Source: JBMOUD01 sp049319665
Lineage (GTDB): Bacteria; Pseudomonadota; Gammaproteobacteria; Enterobacterales; Enterobacteriaceae
Direction: 5' to 3'
DNA length: 27,331 nt
NCBI RefSeq assembly: GCF_049319665.1
Contig: NZ_JBMOUD010000026.1
Location: 1 to 27,331 of the forward strand
Shown here: piece by piece, positions 8,029 through 16,384 of the stretch
Numbering within the stretch: the first letter of the stretch is position 1
Layout of the letters: every line of letters begins with the position of its first letter
The notes under the pieces: generated by a model
The model's database searches: none
What the model saw: the letters and a program-made list of their open reading frames with translations, nothing else
What the model was told of the DNA's origin: nothing
Made by a program: the position numbers and the translations under genes

Positions 8029-8436
8029 ATGAAAAAATATCTATTGCTTTCTGTTTTCTTCTCATCCGGTGCATTTGCCATTACGCCAAATTCAGGAATT
8101 CCAGATATTTCACAAAAGGTTCCAGCGTATATGGCTCAAGATATTGTTAACGCATACGAGGAAAATACAATATCTGCCGACAGGAGGTTTAAGGGGAAAA
8201 TGTTCGTAGTAGCTGGAAAGATTATGAACATAGCGACTGACCTTTCCGATGAAGCATATGTTACCTTGACATCAAAGAATTCATGGTATTCCCCAAGGCT
8301 TTATTTTAGTGAATCAGAAATGGATAAGTTAGCAAATCTAAAAATTGGACAAGACCTAGTTTCCATATGTCTAGGTGATGGATCCACAATGAAATCACCC
8401 AGAATGAAAGAATGCAGCATTGTTAATTTTAAGTAG
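8029..8436 (+). CDS. Secreted small protein with tRNA_anti-like (OB-fold) domain; moron
   Basis: A 135-residue protein beginning with a clear Sec signal peptide (MKKYLLLSVFFSSGAFA, cut expected after residue 17), so it acts in the periplasm or beyond. The mature part has an N-terminal helix with QDIVNAYEENTISADRRFKGK followed by strands FVVAGKIMNI, AYVTLTS and a closing segment with two cysteines (SICLGDGS, KECSIV), the pattern of the tRNA_anti-like OB-fold family found in many phages and plasmids. AAGGAAA precedes the ATG. The gene is on the plus strand within a minus-strand tail operon and so is a separately expressed insertion, possibly active in the lysogen. The promoter is not clear (TAGAAT at 7997-8002 is one candidate -10). 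A role in superinfection exclusion or envelope change is speculation. Confidence 0.7.
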   Translation: MKKYLLLSVFFSSGAFAITPNSGIPDISQKVPAYMAQDIVNAYEENTISADRRFKGKMFVVAGKIMNIATDLSDEAYVTLTSKNSWYSPRLYFSESEMDKLANLKIGQDLVSICLGDGSTMKSPRMKECSIVNFK

Positions 8437-8496
8437 TCTAATTTTACAAGGATATTAATCTGCCAGGAAATAGACATGCAAAATTAATAGCATCAA

Positions 8497-10764
8497 TCAC
8501 CCGCCAACTGCGCTTGAAAACGATGCGTTTGTAGCGGCCCTTTGCGATTGTTGCTGAATGCTATTAGTTAACGCATCAATAGACTGAGGGTTGCTATTCA
8601 CAACTACCGTTCCGATATGTGTGCTGCTAGTTTTGCTATTGTTGACGCTAGATGGAGCGGAAGCATACCTAGAGTCAGCAAGCTTTTGTTGTTGAAGGTA
8701 GTATTCATTGCTAAGCGCATCAGGCTTGTCATTGCTTGCGCTGGCTGTGGAGGTATTGACCGGCGTATTTTTTTGCATTGCTGAGCGAACTTTATCAAGC
8801 GCCGAATTGATTCCGGGAGTTTGCGTATCGACTGAGTTTCCTTCGTTGCTATTTGAAATATATGTTTTTTGTGATGAATTAACATCCATTTTTTTACCGG
8901 CAATTACCGCATTCATCAATGAATTTAATTGTGGTTCTTTGCTATACCCGAGATCCGATTTTGTGACTTCCGGCTTTGTCAGTTGATAGTACTGATTTTG
9001 TGGTTCACCACCAAGTACAGCACTGTTGCTATTTTCCGATGGCGCTGGCTCGTAATGCTGTTTATTCTCCGCCTTAGATATAGATTTCGGCTGTTGGGAT
9101 ATCTCTGGCTCTACTTTAATGTTGGCAAAAACTTTACCCGGGTACTCCCTTGTCTCCGAAGGCATTGGAACCCAATCGCCTTTTTTATTAGAAAATCCGC
9201 CACCCCGACCCTGCTCAATCCACTGATCAACATTTCCCATGCCCCAATTATAAGCCCTAAGAGAATCCTCTAAGTTCCCGTTGTATCGCTTTAATAATTG
9301 GCCCATATAATTTGCAGCGGCTTCTCTTGATTTCTCCGGATCTCTTCGCTCATCAACCCCACCACTAACCCTAAGACCAAGATCTTTTGCGGTGTCAGGC
9401 ATGAACTGATAGTGACCTACAGCCTGCCCGTATTTTGTTTGTGGGCCTACCGCGTTGGGGTTCCCACTGCTCTCTACGTGTCTTATCGCGTCAAGAAGCG
9501 CATCATTATTTACTGCATTGCTCTGCTGTTTATTCAGAGCGTCAGCAAATGCAGCCGGATCGTCACTCCACTCCGGCTTGTAGTCGTTAGCTGCGCCGCC
9601 AGCAGCAACCCATTGCCTGATGTTTTTCATCCATGGAGCATCTGTTACTGTGTCGTGAACATCTTGTCCTATATTCCCCGGCAATAAGATCGCCGCCAGC
9701 GCACCGGCGGTAGCTACCGCTGCTGGAGCGAGAGCGGCACCACCAAGAGCAGCCGCTCCTCCCACCGCCCCTCGAATTAACCCGCCCGTACCTCCAACCA
9801 CTTTGCTGCCAATATACCCGGCGGCCAATATCTTAAGCGCGTTCTCTGCACCCCCAACGGCATCAGTAAAGGCTTTTACTTTGTCGCCCGCATTTCTAAA
9901 GAATCCAACAATATCCCCTTGATGGTCTTTCATCCACGCACCGAACGCCTTCATTGCATCGATTACTTCGGGGGCAAACGCCACAGCCAAATCTTGACGC
10001 AAGCGGGAAAACTCAGAGTCAAGTTGCCCCAGCGTGGCCACCAGATTCTCCTGCTCTTTCACCTGCTCAGCAGTGATGTTTGACTTCTTGGTCTCAGAGT
10101 CAACTAGGGACTTCAGTTCCCCTGATTTGATTTTTGCAGCATCAGTGGGGTCGAATCCAGCAGCAGACATAACTTGCATCAAGTTGTCTTGAGAGTGAGT
10201 CTTGCTATATCGCGTGAACTCTGACAGGGCTTTATTTGGGTCGCCAAGCTGGTTGATATTCAAGCCGGTACGAGCGCCCAACACCATCAGGTTTTGAGCT
10301 GCGCCGGTCAGGCCGCCGAAAATTGTCGGATCTTGAATGTTTGCCAGCGCCATGCGAGCGCTGCCAGCCGCAGAGATAAACGCATCACCGTTAAGACCAG
10401 CTTGCTTAAACCCTCGCTGTACACCGAACACCTTGTTAACGTCAGACCCGAAGAACTTGGCCTGAGTGCTTGCACGTACAATCTCGTTAGCTGTTGATGT
10501 GAATAGCTGCTTGATACCATAAAGACCAGCACCAATCCCCAGAAAACCAGCGGCGGCAGCAGTAACACCACGGAAAGATGACACGGCAGACTTGCCAAAC
10601 TGCGTCATCTCGCCCGTTGATGATTTAAGCGTCTGAGTGATATTTTTACTAGAGCGATCAAAATCACCCTCTAGCTTTTTAAATTCGGTACCAATCTTAC
10701 GCTTGCCGTTCAAGAACTCGTCGGCCTTGATAGTGACCTTATAGGCCAGCTCTTGAATAATCAT
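8497..10764 (-). CDS. Tail tape measure protein with lytic transglycosylase domain
   Basis: A 755-residue protein that sets tail length and passes through the envelope at injection. Order: N-terminal helical region; membrane-like segments near 70-85 and 335-362 (rich in G and A); an SLT lytic transglycosylase domain at about 421-520 with AIRHVESSGNPNAVG (catalytic glutamate about residue 431), GHYQFMPDTA and SLRAYNWGMGNV; then a long Ser/Asn/Gln-rich linker to the C-terminus. I choose the ATG at 10764, preceded by AGGAG at five bases and overlapping the upstream stop as ATGA; a GTG at 10788 in the same frame is less well supported. The enzyme domain probably opens peptidoglycan locally during entry. 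Confidence 0.92.
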   Translation of the reverse strand: MIIQELAYKVTIKADEFLNGKRKIGTEFKKLEGDFDRSSKNITQTLKSSTGEMTQFGKSAVSSFRGVTAAAAGFLGIGAGLYGIKQLFTSTANEIVRASTQAKFFGSDVNKVFGVQRGFKQAGLNGDAFISAAGSARMALANIQDPTIFGGLTGAAQNLMVLGARTGLNINQLGDPNKALSEFTRYSKTHSQDNLMQVMSAAGFDPTDAAKIKSGELKSLVDSETKKSNITAEQVKEQENLVATLGQLDSEFSRLRQDLAVAFAPEVIDAMKAFGAWMKDHQGDIVGFFRNAGDKVKAFTDAVGGAENALKILAAGYIGSKVVGGTGGLIRGAVGGAAALGGAALAPAAVATAGALAAILLPGNIGQDVHDTVTDAPWMKNIRQWVAAGGAANDYKPEWSDDPAAFADALNKQQSNAVNNDALLDAIRHVESSGNPNAVGPQTKYGQAVGHYQFMPDTAKDLGLRVSGGVDERRDPEKSREAAANYMGQLLKRYNGNLEDSLRAYNWGMGNVDQWIEQGRGGGFSNKKGDWVPMPSETREYPGKVFANIKVEPEISQQPKSISKAENKQHYEPAPSENSNSAVLGGEPQNQYYQLTKPEVTKSDLGYSKEPQLNSLMNAVIAGKKMDVNSSQKTYISNSNEGNSVDTQTPGINSALDKVRSAMQKNTPVNTSTASASNDKPDALSNEYYLQQQKLADSRYASAPSSVNNSKTSSTHIGTVVVNSNPQSIDALTNSIQQQSQRAATNASFSSAVGG

Positions 10765-11383
10765 CTTCGCTCCTGGTGCTTCTGCCACACGCGCTGGTTA
10801 AAGTTTTCTACTGAGATAATCTCAAGCAAGTTGTACATATCTGCGACGGAAAGCCTCTCTTGCAGATCAGCGTAAGAGGCCTTGCCGGAGCAGATAATTG
10901 CATTTATTGCTGATGAGATATTGACGGGGGATACAAGCTTGGCCGGCAGAGACACCTCTTCTAAGAAGGGGTATTTTACTCTCCGGCGATTGCTAAAAAA
11001 TCAAAGTTGATGTGAAAAACTTTGTCTAGCAACGCTCTAATTGTTGCTACTTCTTCAAAATCAATGCTGCCATTAACTTTTCGCTGATTTCTACCACCGT
11101 CGTGCGTGATAACTATATCGACAGTGGACATAAGCCGATCACGCAATGTATGGGCCACATCTGGAGATGACGCAGAAATAACGCTAAGGCCAATAGTTGC
11201 CAAACCTGCGCAACCCATCGCGATAACGTCAGCCGGGATGCCAGTGTAGTTTGCATCACCCATCGCGCGGAAGATATCTTGAGCCAGGGTGTCAGCATCC
11301 CATGCCGACATTTCCGTGATGACGAATTCCTTACCAGCATCGCGGCCAATATCAGCGACAAATTGAATCTCTTTACGTGCCAT
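10761..11383 (-). CDS. Tail assembly chaperone fusion (GT type) made by -1 frameshift
   Basis: Predicted 207-residue frameshift product. Translation of the upstream chaperone reaches the slippery heptamer T TTT TTA at 11000-10994 (its codons 129-130); a -1 slip continues as SNRRRVKYPFLEEVSLPAKL and runs without a stop to 10761. The second part alone would be a 64-residue open frame starting at an internal GTG without a ribosome site, which argues that it is only made as a fusion. This is the arrangement of lambda G/GT and of P2 E/E', in which the fusion coats the tape measure and recruits tube subunits. The stop overlaps the tape measure start (ATGA). Confidence 0.8.
10976..11383 (-). CDS. 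Tail assembly chaperone (G type)
   Basis: A 135-residue protein located between the tube and tape measure genes, the constant place of tail chaperones. It has no motif I can name; the position, the size and the slippery site seven codons before its end identify it. The start overlaps the tube stop (TAATG) with GGAG nine bases upstream. It ends normally at 10976 when ribosomes do not slip, which should be most of the time. Confidence 0.75.
   Translation of the reverse strand: MARKEIQFVADIGRDAGKEFVITEMSAWDADTLAQDIFRAMGDANYTGIPADVIAMGCAGLATIGLSVISASSPDVAHTLRDRLMSTVDIVITHDGGRNQRKVNGSIDFEEVATIRALLDKVFHINFDFLAIAGE
10994..11000 (-). promoter_or_regulatory. Programmed -1 ribosomal frameshift site T TTT TTA
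   Basis: In the zero frame the mRNA reads GA-U UUU UUA-GCA, a canonical X XXY YYZ heptamer. The -1 frame is open from here into the 64-residue downstream frame. A small CTTCTTAGAAG inverted repeat follows about 30 bases on; no large stimulatory hairpin is evident. Confidence 0.8.
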
Positions 11384-11817
11384 TAGATAGCGCTCCGGGT
11401 GACTGATTCAAAGTGGAATACCGCAGGCCGTGGTTGGAGAATTCGACGGCCTGGTGGTGTTGGTGTCCAAGTGTAAAGGACGCCATTCACAAAGTTCCAC
11501 TTGGCACTTAGAGCGGGAACGGTCAACACGGCGTTACACTGAAATGCCGCTATTGCCGTTCGCTCTGCCGCCATCCAGTCATCAATCAAGCCCCCAGCGT
11601 TAGATGTCGCCATTAAGTTAATGGTGAACTCTGTCGGGTTAAATATGAAACCAGCGTGATACTTTCCATCAGCCGACATCATGTCTTCTTTGTTTTGAAG
11701 CGCGGCAGTTTCGAACATGTTTTCTGCTGAGTAATCGTCAACATCAAAACCGCCCGGGTAATAAGCAGGTACGACGATGCGCAGCTTGGAATTAGCACTT
11801 GTAATGTCAATAGGCAT
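11383..11817 (-). CDS. Tail tube protein (DUF3277-like)
   Basis: A 144-residue protein directly after the sheath gene. Strands such as SKLRIVVPAYYPGGFDVDD, KYHAGFIFNPTEFTINLMATS and the end PRPAVFHFESV fit the small tube proteins of DUF3383-sheath phages, which stack as hexamers inside the sheath. AAGGA lies seven bases before the ATG. No catalytic features are expected. The call depends mainly on synteny and family likeness. Confidence 0.75.
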   Translation of the reverse strand: MPIDITSANSKLRIVVPAYYPGGFDVDDYSAENMFETAALQNKEDMMSADGKYHAGFIFNPTEFTINLMATSNAGGLIDDWMAAERTAIAAFQCNAVLTVPALSAKWNFVNGVLYTWTPTPPGRRILQPRPAVFHFESVTRSAI

Positions 11818-11827
11818 TTAGTCGTCC

Positions 11828-13315
11828 TTAGAGAATAGCGGTTGAAGACATAGTGATGTTTTGGATTAGCTGGCCGTCAACGTAGTAGAAGATGACACCT
11901 TTGAGATTTCGCTCGATTCGATTTGCACCGGTCTGAGTCGGGATATATAAGAACCAGCCCTGCGAATAAAGAGTCGCTGAGATATCCTTGCCAACAGTGT
12001 TATTAACGATGCGGGTTTGAGCGTTATCAAGCACAACTCCGCGCTGAATTGCCCCGAAGTTTAACGCTTGTTCGGCTACGTCAATTGTTGCGGCGGAAAC
12101 TGCGGCATATCCGCTAGCGTTGAATGAATACGATTGATTATTCGTAAACAGATTTGCGAACGCGCTAACTAGATTGGCGTTAATCCAAACTTGGTTAATA
12201 AAGCTATCGATCCACAGGAACTTGCCGGTAATGGAACCCTCTGAAGAATATTGCTTCAGTGTCTTGTTGAGTCCATGTGAGCCGTAGTAGTTGTATCCGT
12301 TCGAATCAAGCGCGTTAGCTGTAGCTAAATCGGTGACATTCGGAGCAAGGCCGGGGAATGCGCGGAATTTGAACGAGATGCGCCCACTTGTGCGAGAGAA
12401 GTCTATCGAAGCCGCATAAGCCAAAGCCATAATCGCGTATAAGTAACCACCGTAAATCGGAAAGATGTTTTCGTACCCACTGGCTACAACGACGCGCTGA
12501 ACAAAGCTATTCGCGTTATTCGGTACCGTTGCCGCCGCTGATGTGTCGTGCAGCGCATAGCCGTAGCGATTGTGAGTGCTGCTAGCCCAAGCGCAAAGCT
12601 CGGTCTTTTGTTCGTCGGTCAGCTCAACAAGGGAACTAAACAGAATCCAGTTTTGATTCTTGTTAATGATACCGTTCATCGTATCAGTGAGGGTAACAGC
12701 AGCAGATCCAGGAGAAACGGTAGCGGCGGTATCTTGTGTTAACAGAAGGCCAGTAGCCAGAGCGCCCGCGATGGCAAATGACACTTCACTATCATCACCA
12801 GCAGTTGCAGACCGGATGATGAATCGGTTAGCGATCGACAGCCATTCTACGTGTACTTTTGTTGCTCCGATACCTGTCTCTAACTTGTCTGCGATATCTG
12901 ATAAGCTTGTCGCAGTTGACAGATCGATTAAGTCACTTGTAGTCGACGCGCCGTCAATGAACAGAGTGATCGTGCTTGCTGGGATGTTTTTCAGTGTCGA
13001 AAGTGGAACACCTTTGAGATTGCCCGAAAGCAAATAGCCAGCCACATTTTCAGTGACGATGCGCTGCATGAGAAGTTCGCCGGGAATTACTGATGAGTTT
13101 TCATAACCATTGAAATATTGCTGTGCGGCTAGAAACTCTTTTGAGTTGCTACCCATCAGCGCGGAAACATCGGAGGCAGTGAAATAAGACACTACTTTAC
13201 CGACTGGGATAAGTTCGTTATCAGTCAGCACAAGGCCGTTGGCATCCACCGCTGAACCAGCAGGCGTAACGACGTTGGGTGTAATTGAAAAATCTTTTGA
13301 TAATGGAATGGTCAT
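11828..13315 (-). CDS. Contractile tail sheath protein (DUF3383)
   Basis: A 495-residue sheath protein. It starts with MTIPLSKDFSITPNVVTPAG and contains VSYFTASDVSALMGSNSKEF near residue 45, the variable domain, FRAFPGLAPNVTDLATA near 320 and a C-terminal conserved part with RIVNNTVGKDISATLYSQGW and GVIFYYVDGQLIQNI. These are typical of the DUF3383 sheath. The frame can be extended upstream to 13423, but the ATG at 13315 has AGG at five bases and overlaps the previous stop as ATGA, so I take it. It shows that the particle is a myovirus. Confidence 0.9.
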   Translation of the reverse strand: MTIPLSKDFSITPNVVTPAGSAVDANGLVLTDNELIPVGKVVSYFTASDVSALMGSNSKEFLAAQQYFNGYENSSVIPGELLMQRIVTENVAGYLLSGNLKGVPLSTLKNIPASTITLFIDGASTTSDLIDLSTATSLSDIADKLETGIGATKVHVEWLSIANRFIIRSATAGDDSEVSFAIAGALATGLLLTQDTAATVSPGSAAVTLTDTMNGIINKNQNWILFSSLVELTDEQKTELCAWASSTHNRYGYALHDTSAAATVPNNANSFVQRVVVASGYENIFPIYGGYLYAIMALAYAASIDFSRTSGRISFKFRAFPGLAPNVTDLATANALDSNGYNYYGSHGLNKTLKQYSSEGSITGKFLWIDSFINQVWINANLVSAFANLFTNNQSYSFNASGYAAVSAATIDVAEQALNFGAIQRGVVLDNAQTRIVNNTVGKDISATLYSQGWFLYIPTQTGANRIERNLKGVIFYYVDGQLIQNITMSSTAIL

Positions 13316-13821
13316 ATATCTACCTGTTGATTTGATATTTCGGCTTTGTCGAAATAGTCCTGAGGGAATGACACAGTAATGTGAGCTTGTAGCGACAGCG
13401 TGACTACGTATCGCTCTTGCCATTGCGATTCTGCGTTAATCATTGGCGCTTGAATTGCCGCTGATGAATGAAGTGGGGCAAGTCGAGAATCAATAGACTT
13501 GATTTTGTCGTACCCGTAGCCGCTGGTGAAAACCGTCTCTAGCGCAATAGCCCGGTCACCCGCTCCATCGCCGTAGATATCAACTTGAATATCTGCTTGC
13601 CTTACTTCCGTGTAACCCATGGCGCTATCTGACGGGTTTCCAGTATCAGCTTTGATATCCCGAGTCGTAGATAGGCGAGTGAATCGCAAAGGAGTGAGAA
13701 TGCAGAATTCGCCTTTCGGCATTGGAACCCGGTTAACCTGAGCCTGTTGAACGCTCCCACAAATCGGTTCGATGAAGTCAGCTAGAGTGTCGATGATGTT
13801 GTCAATTGTGTAGTCGATCAT
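13312..13821 (-). CDS. Neck/tail terminator-like protein
   Basis: A 169-residue protein placed directly before the sheath gene, where contractile phages carry the tail terminator or neck protein that caps the tail. The opening MIDYTIDNIIDTLADFIEPI, the long strand region with FCILTPLRFTRLSTTRDI, QADIQVDIYGDGAGDRA and the C-terminal LSLQAHITVSFPQDYFD resemble the LIC_12616 / gp12-like neck terminator family. The ATG at 13821 overlaps the previous stop (TGATG) and has AGGTGA just upstream; a longer frame to 13854 is less likely. Confidence 0.75.
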   Translation of the reverse strand: MIDYTIDNIIDTLADFIEPICGSVQQAQVNRVPMPKGEFCILTPLRFTRLSTTRDIKADTGNPSDSAMGYTEVRQADIQVDIYGDGAGDRAIALETVFTSGYGYDKIKSIDSRLAPLHSSAAIQAPMINAESQWQERYVVTLSLQAHITVSFPQDYFDKAEISNQQVDI

Positions 13822-14189
13822 CACGTCACCTGCAGATTGACAATTAATCGGCACCAGTCAGGCCAAAGCTCAACTGGCTTAACTACTAGCCATTGCTCGT
13901 CTCCGATTATGAAGATATCCCCGCCCTGTTCTTTCTCTCTCTGTACGCTAAAGTAGCTACCGTTGACGTGTATCGACTTGATTAGGCCTTGGATATTAAG
14001 CCCGTCGATGTGCTTGAGGTCGTCACCGGAAAGCGGTTGAAGCTGAATAGATATGCCAGTATGCGTGGTGTAAGAGGGTATCGGTTTTCTTCCCTGCCCC
14101 ATCGTCTGACCGTCATATTTAAGAAGCTCAACGGTGATGTTTGGGTTTACTTTTCGGGTGGCGCTATTGGCTATCTTGCGAAGGTTCAA
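13821..14189 (-). CDS. Head-tail connector/neck protein of unknown family
   Basis: A 122-residue protein, all-beta by pattern (ITVELLKYDGQTMGQG, GISIQLQPLSGDDLKHIDG, DIFIIGDEQWLVVKP). The mix of LKYDGQ near the start and a W-rich end (VELWPDWCRLIV) is common in head-tail joining proteins of this class. The start is TTG at 14189, with AGGTAG upstream; the first in-frame ATG is too far inside. It overlaps the preceding gene by 26 bases, fitting translational coupling. Confidence 0.6.
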   Translation of the reverse strand: MNLRKIANSATRKVNPNITVELLKYDGQTMGQGRKPIPSYTTHTGISIQLQPLSGDDLKHIDGLNIQGLIKSIHVNGSYFSVQREKEQGGDIFIIGDEQWLVVKPVELWPDWCRLIVNLQVT

Positions 14190-14637
14190 TGTTACCTACC
14201 TCGTAATTGACATCACCAATCATCACCTTGCTATCGACGAGTGGCTTAGTTGAGTCTGTGCGTCGCTCTTCTCGTGTGCGCCTGATGTGAAGCGTCATTG
14301 GTGATAGAGGTGGGTCAACAAGGGTTTCGATTGACTCTTGAACATCACCCTGAATCCTTGCCCCAATCACCTCGAGAACCTGGTCTACCGGGTATCCAGC
14401 TTCCAGACCTCTCGCCACCGCATCACTCCATTCTTTCTCATGCTCAGATATTGCATTACGGAAAAATGGGCGAGGAGGCTGATTGTTTTCAGGTATCCCA
14501 TACTCATTTCCAGCCGCTACCTCTGCTACTGAAGTGCCATCTGGATACGTAACGCCGTCAATGAAACCAACTTTCACTTGCTTTGAATCAAGCTGAGATG
14601 CAACTTTATTCAGGAATAACTCGATAGCATCAGCCAT
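14164..14637 (-). CDS. HK97 gp10-like neck/tail completion protein
   Basis: A 157-residue protein. The central AAGNEYGIPENNQPPRPFF motif followed by a helix with a conserved acidic run (SEHEKEWSDAVARGLEA) is the signature of gp10-like neck proteins, which join the connector to the tail. The ATG at 14637 overlaps the DUF4054 gene end by eight bases, with GGGAA six bases upstream; the much longer frame to 14829 lies entirely inside DUF4054 coding sequence and is rejected. Confidence 0.75.
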   Translation of the reverse strand: MADAIELFLNKVASQLDSKQVKVGFIDGVTYPDGTSVAEVAAGNEYGIPENNQPPRPFFRNAISEHEKEWSDAVARGLEAGYPVDQVLEVIGARIQGDVQESIETLVDPPLSPMTLHIRRTREERRTDSTKPLVDSKVMIGDVNYEVGNIEPSQDSQ

Positions 14638-15034
14638 ATACGATTCCCGGATAGTAGTTAGCCATGCGGTACACTTTTGTTGCCTGCCAGTAATCCATGC
14701 CATATGGACTCTGCGTGTACCACATGTAGCGAAACTCAATCTGCCCAGCATCAGAGGATACCGAAACGCTACCCTCCGAAGCTGATGACAGACGCCCCAC
14801 CATTCCAGTGCCACCATTCCCGTTAGCATCGCCGTATCTCATGTACGCCAAGTGCGCTATCAGTAGGTAGAGCAATCGCTCGCGCTTGATAACGTCGGTG
14901 ACAAGTGAGTAAACGGTGTTGTTCAGGTAATCAGTGGCCTGGTCGAAAAGGAATGGCAGGAGTGTGTCATCTACGTTTGAGAATTCAGGAAACATGGCGC
15001 GGAACTTGGAAATATCCAGTACCACAACACCCAT
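14630..15034 (-). CDS. Head-tail connector protein, DUF4054
   Basis: A 134-residue helical protein with FRAMFPEFSNVDDTLLPFLF at the start, the YLLIAHLAYM helix in the middle, a GNGGTGMVGRLSSASEGSVSV loop and a terminal YYPGIVYG. This is the pattern of the DUF4054 (gp6-like) connector that binds beneath the portal. AGGAG lies six bases before the ATG. Confidence 0.88.
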   Translation of the reverse strand: MGVVVLDISKFRAMFPEFSNVDDTLLPFLFDQATDYLNNTVYSLVTDVIKRERLLYLLIAHLAYMRYGDANGNGGTGMVGRLSSASEGSVSVSSDAGQIEFRYMWYTQSPYGMDYWQATKVYRMANYYPGIVYG

Positions 15035-15043
15035 GATTTACTC

Positions 15044-15361
15044 CTAGTCTGGCTTGGTCGATTGCTTGTTTGGGTCGAGTCGCTCAAGGCCGGTCTTCTG
15101 GCTTGCCCGCTCTTTCGATGCATCTTTAGCTGATTTCTCGTCAGTAACAGCAAACACAATGCCGTTGGTGAGTAGAGGCTGACCTGCGAAAAGCTTAGTG
15201 AAGTTATCCCAAGCATCAGTTGGAACATCTCGAGTGATACCGAAGCCATTAATAAGCAGAGAGTCGTTTGTTCCGGCAAGTTTAACTTGCTGACCTTCTG
15301 GCCCGATAGTTAGGCCATTAGGCAGCTTGCATCCGATAATATAAGTAGAAGCACTAGCCAT
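15044..15361 (-). CDS. Small conserved head protein of unknown function
   Basis: A 105-residue protein between the major capsid and the connector. The first 75 residues look like a small beta domain (YIIGCKLPNGLTIGP, LLINGFGITRDVP), and the last 30 are charged and probably disordered (KSAKDASKERASQK). Proteins with an LPNGL opening often follow capsid genes in this phage class and may be minor head or stabilising proteins. GGAG eight bases before the ATG supports the start. No function is assigned. Confidence 0.65.
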   Translation of the reverse strand: MASASTYIIGCKLPNGLTIGPEGQQVKLAGTNDSLLINGFGITRDVPTDAWDNFTKLFAGQPLLTNGIVFAVTDEKSAKDASKERASQKTGLERLDPNKQSTKPD

Positions 15362-15364
15362 TTT

Positions 15365-16384
15365 TTAAGCTCCGAGCATTTGCGCGTACAGGAATGGCTG
15401 GGTGATCACCGCGCCATAAGTAGTGCCAGAGTATTTTTGGCTGTATGAGGACTCACGAGTAACCAGCGGGTGAGCGCGGAGCTTCTCGCTGTATGCGCAG
15501 AATCCAATTTCTTGCCCCTGAGCTTCCTCAACAAACATCTGAATCAACTCGCCAGCTGGTGTGCTGTACTGAGGTGCTGTTTCGATACGCATGTTAGGGA
15601 AAGCTTTCTTCAGCATGTCTTCCAGAGAAGTAGCAAAGATTTCGTTTGCTGACTTCAGGTTGACGCTGAGCTTGTTCGACATTGCCAGCACGAGTTTTGA
15701 TGACATATCTACGCCATCACCAACGATGCCATTAGTCCGAGCAACCAGATCTCCATATAACGCCAAGATGTCGTTATATTTATCGACCACCTGCTTATCT
15801 TTCCACAGAATGTTGGTACCCACGGCAACCGGTGTGATTGGTGCTGGCAGTGCTGGGTCATTCAATAAGCCGTAGTTGCGTAGATCGGCAACGCCGTAGA
15901 AATAGAACTTATTCTGATCCTGGTCGAGAACGTTGATTGCGGCGCGTTGCTTCTTCGCGGCATATGGCAGCATGGCCAGACCGTAACGCTCTTGCTCCAG
16001 CTCGCCGTAAGTAACCATAGTCTGGTAGCGATAAACATCACGATGCTCCCAAGACGGAGTTACCTGCACTCCGCCTTGATTACTGTAGTCGTCATACGCC
16101 ACAGTGTCGCCAGTCTCTTCGATACGCTGAATCATGAAGCTGTCTTGCGCCCATGCGCCACGCTTTTCTTCGCGGCCAAGGATTGCTGTTGCACGGTTCG
16201 GTGTGAACAGCGTATCAACAATGGTTGGGTCGATGAATGTAGAAACGATTGCGGGAATACCGCCGTTAGGTGCCAGTGAAGGCTGAGGGTCAGCATCCAT
16301 TGCCAATCGGCTAACAGAAGGTTGCAGGTAGATGCCTTGAGCATTCGCAACCTGCGCAAAGTCTTTAAATGAAGGATTTGGCAT
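15365..16384 (-). CDS. Major capsid protein (DUF2184)
   Basis: A 339-residue major capsid protein. It begins MPNPSFKDFAQVANAQGIYL and has PAIVSTFIDPTIVDTLF, REEKRGAWAQDSFMI, the TVAYDDYSNQGGVQVTPSWE segment and the RYQTMVTYGELEQERYGLA helix, all typical of DUF2184 capsid proteins with the HK97 fold. The C-terminus YGAVITQPFLYAQMLGA is the conserved end. The ATG at 16384 overlaps the stop of the cement protein (TAATG) with GGAG upstream; an upstream extension to 16450 lies within the cement gene and is rejected. Confidence 0.9.
   Translation of the reverse strand: MPNPSFKDFAQVANAQGIYLQPSVSRLAMDADPQPSLAPNGGIPAIVSTFIDPTIVDTLFTPNRATAILGREEKRGAWAQDSFMIQRIEETGDTVAYDDYSNQGGVQVTPSWEHRDVYRYQTMVTYGELEQERYGLAMLPYAAKKQRAAINVLDQDQNKFYFYGVADLRNYGLLNDPALPAPITPVAVGTNILWKDKQVVDKYNDILALYGDLVARTNGIVGDGVDMSSKLVLAMSNKLSVNLKSANEIFATSLEDMLKKAFPNMRIETAPQYSTPAGELIQMFVEEAQGQEIGFCAYSEKLRAHPLVTRESSYSQKYSGTTYGAVITQPFLYAQMLGA

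Noticed and set aside
8604..8903. Frames opposite or shifted within the tape measure gene
   Set aside because: They are by-products of the low-complexity linker; no ribosome sites or domains.
14638..14829. Upstream extension of the gp10-like neck protein
   Set aside because: It lies wholly within DUF4054 coding sequence, has low-quality composition, and the internal ATG at 14637 has a good ribosome site.
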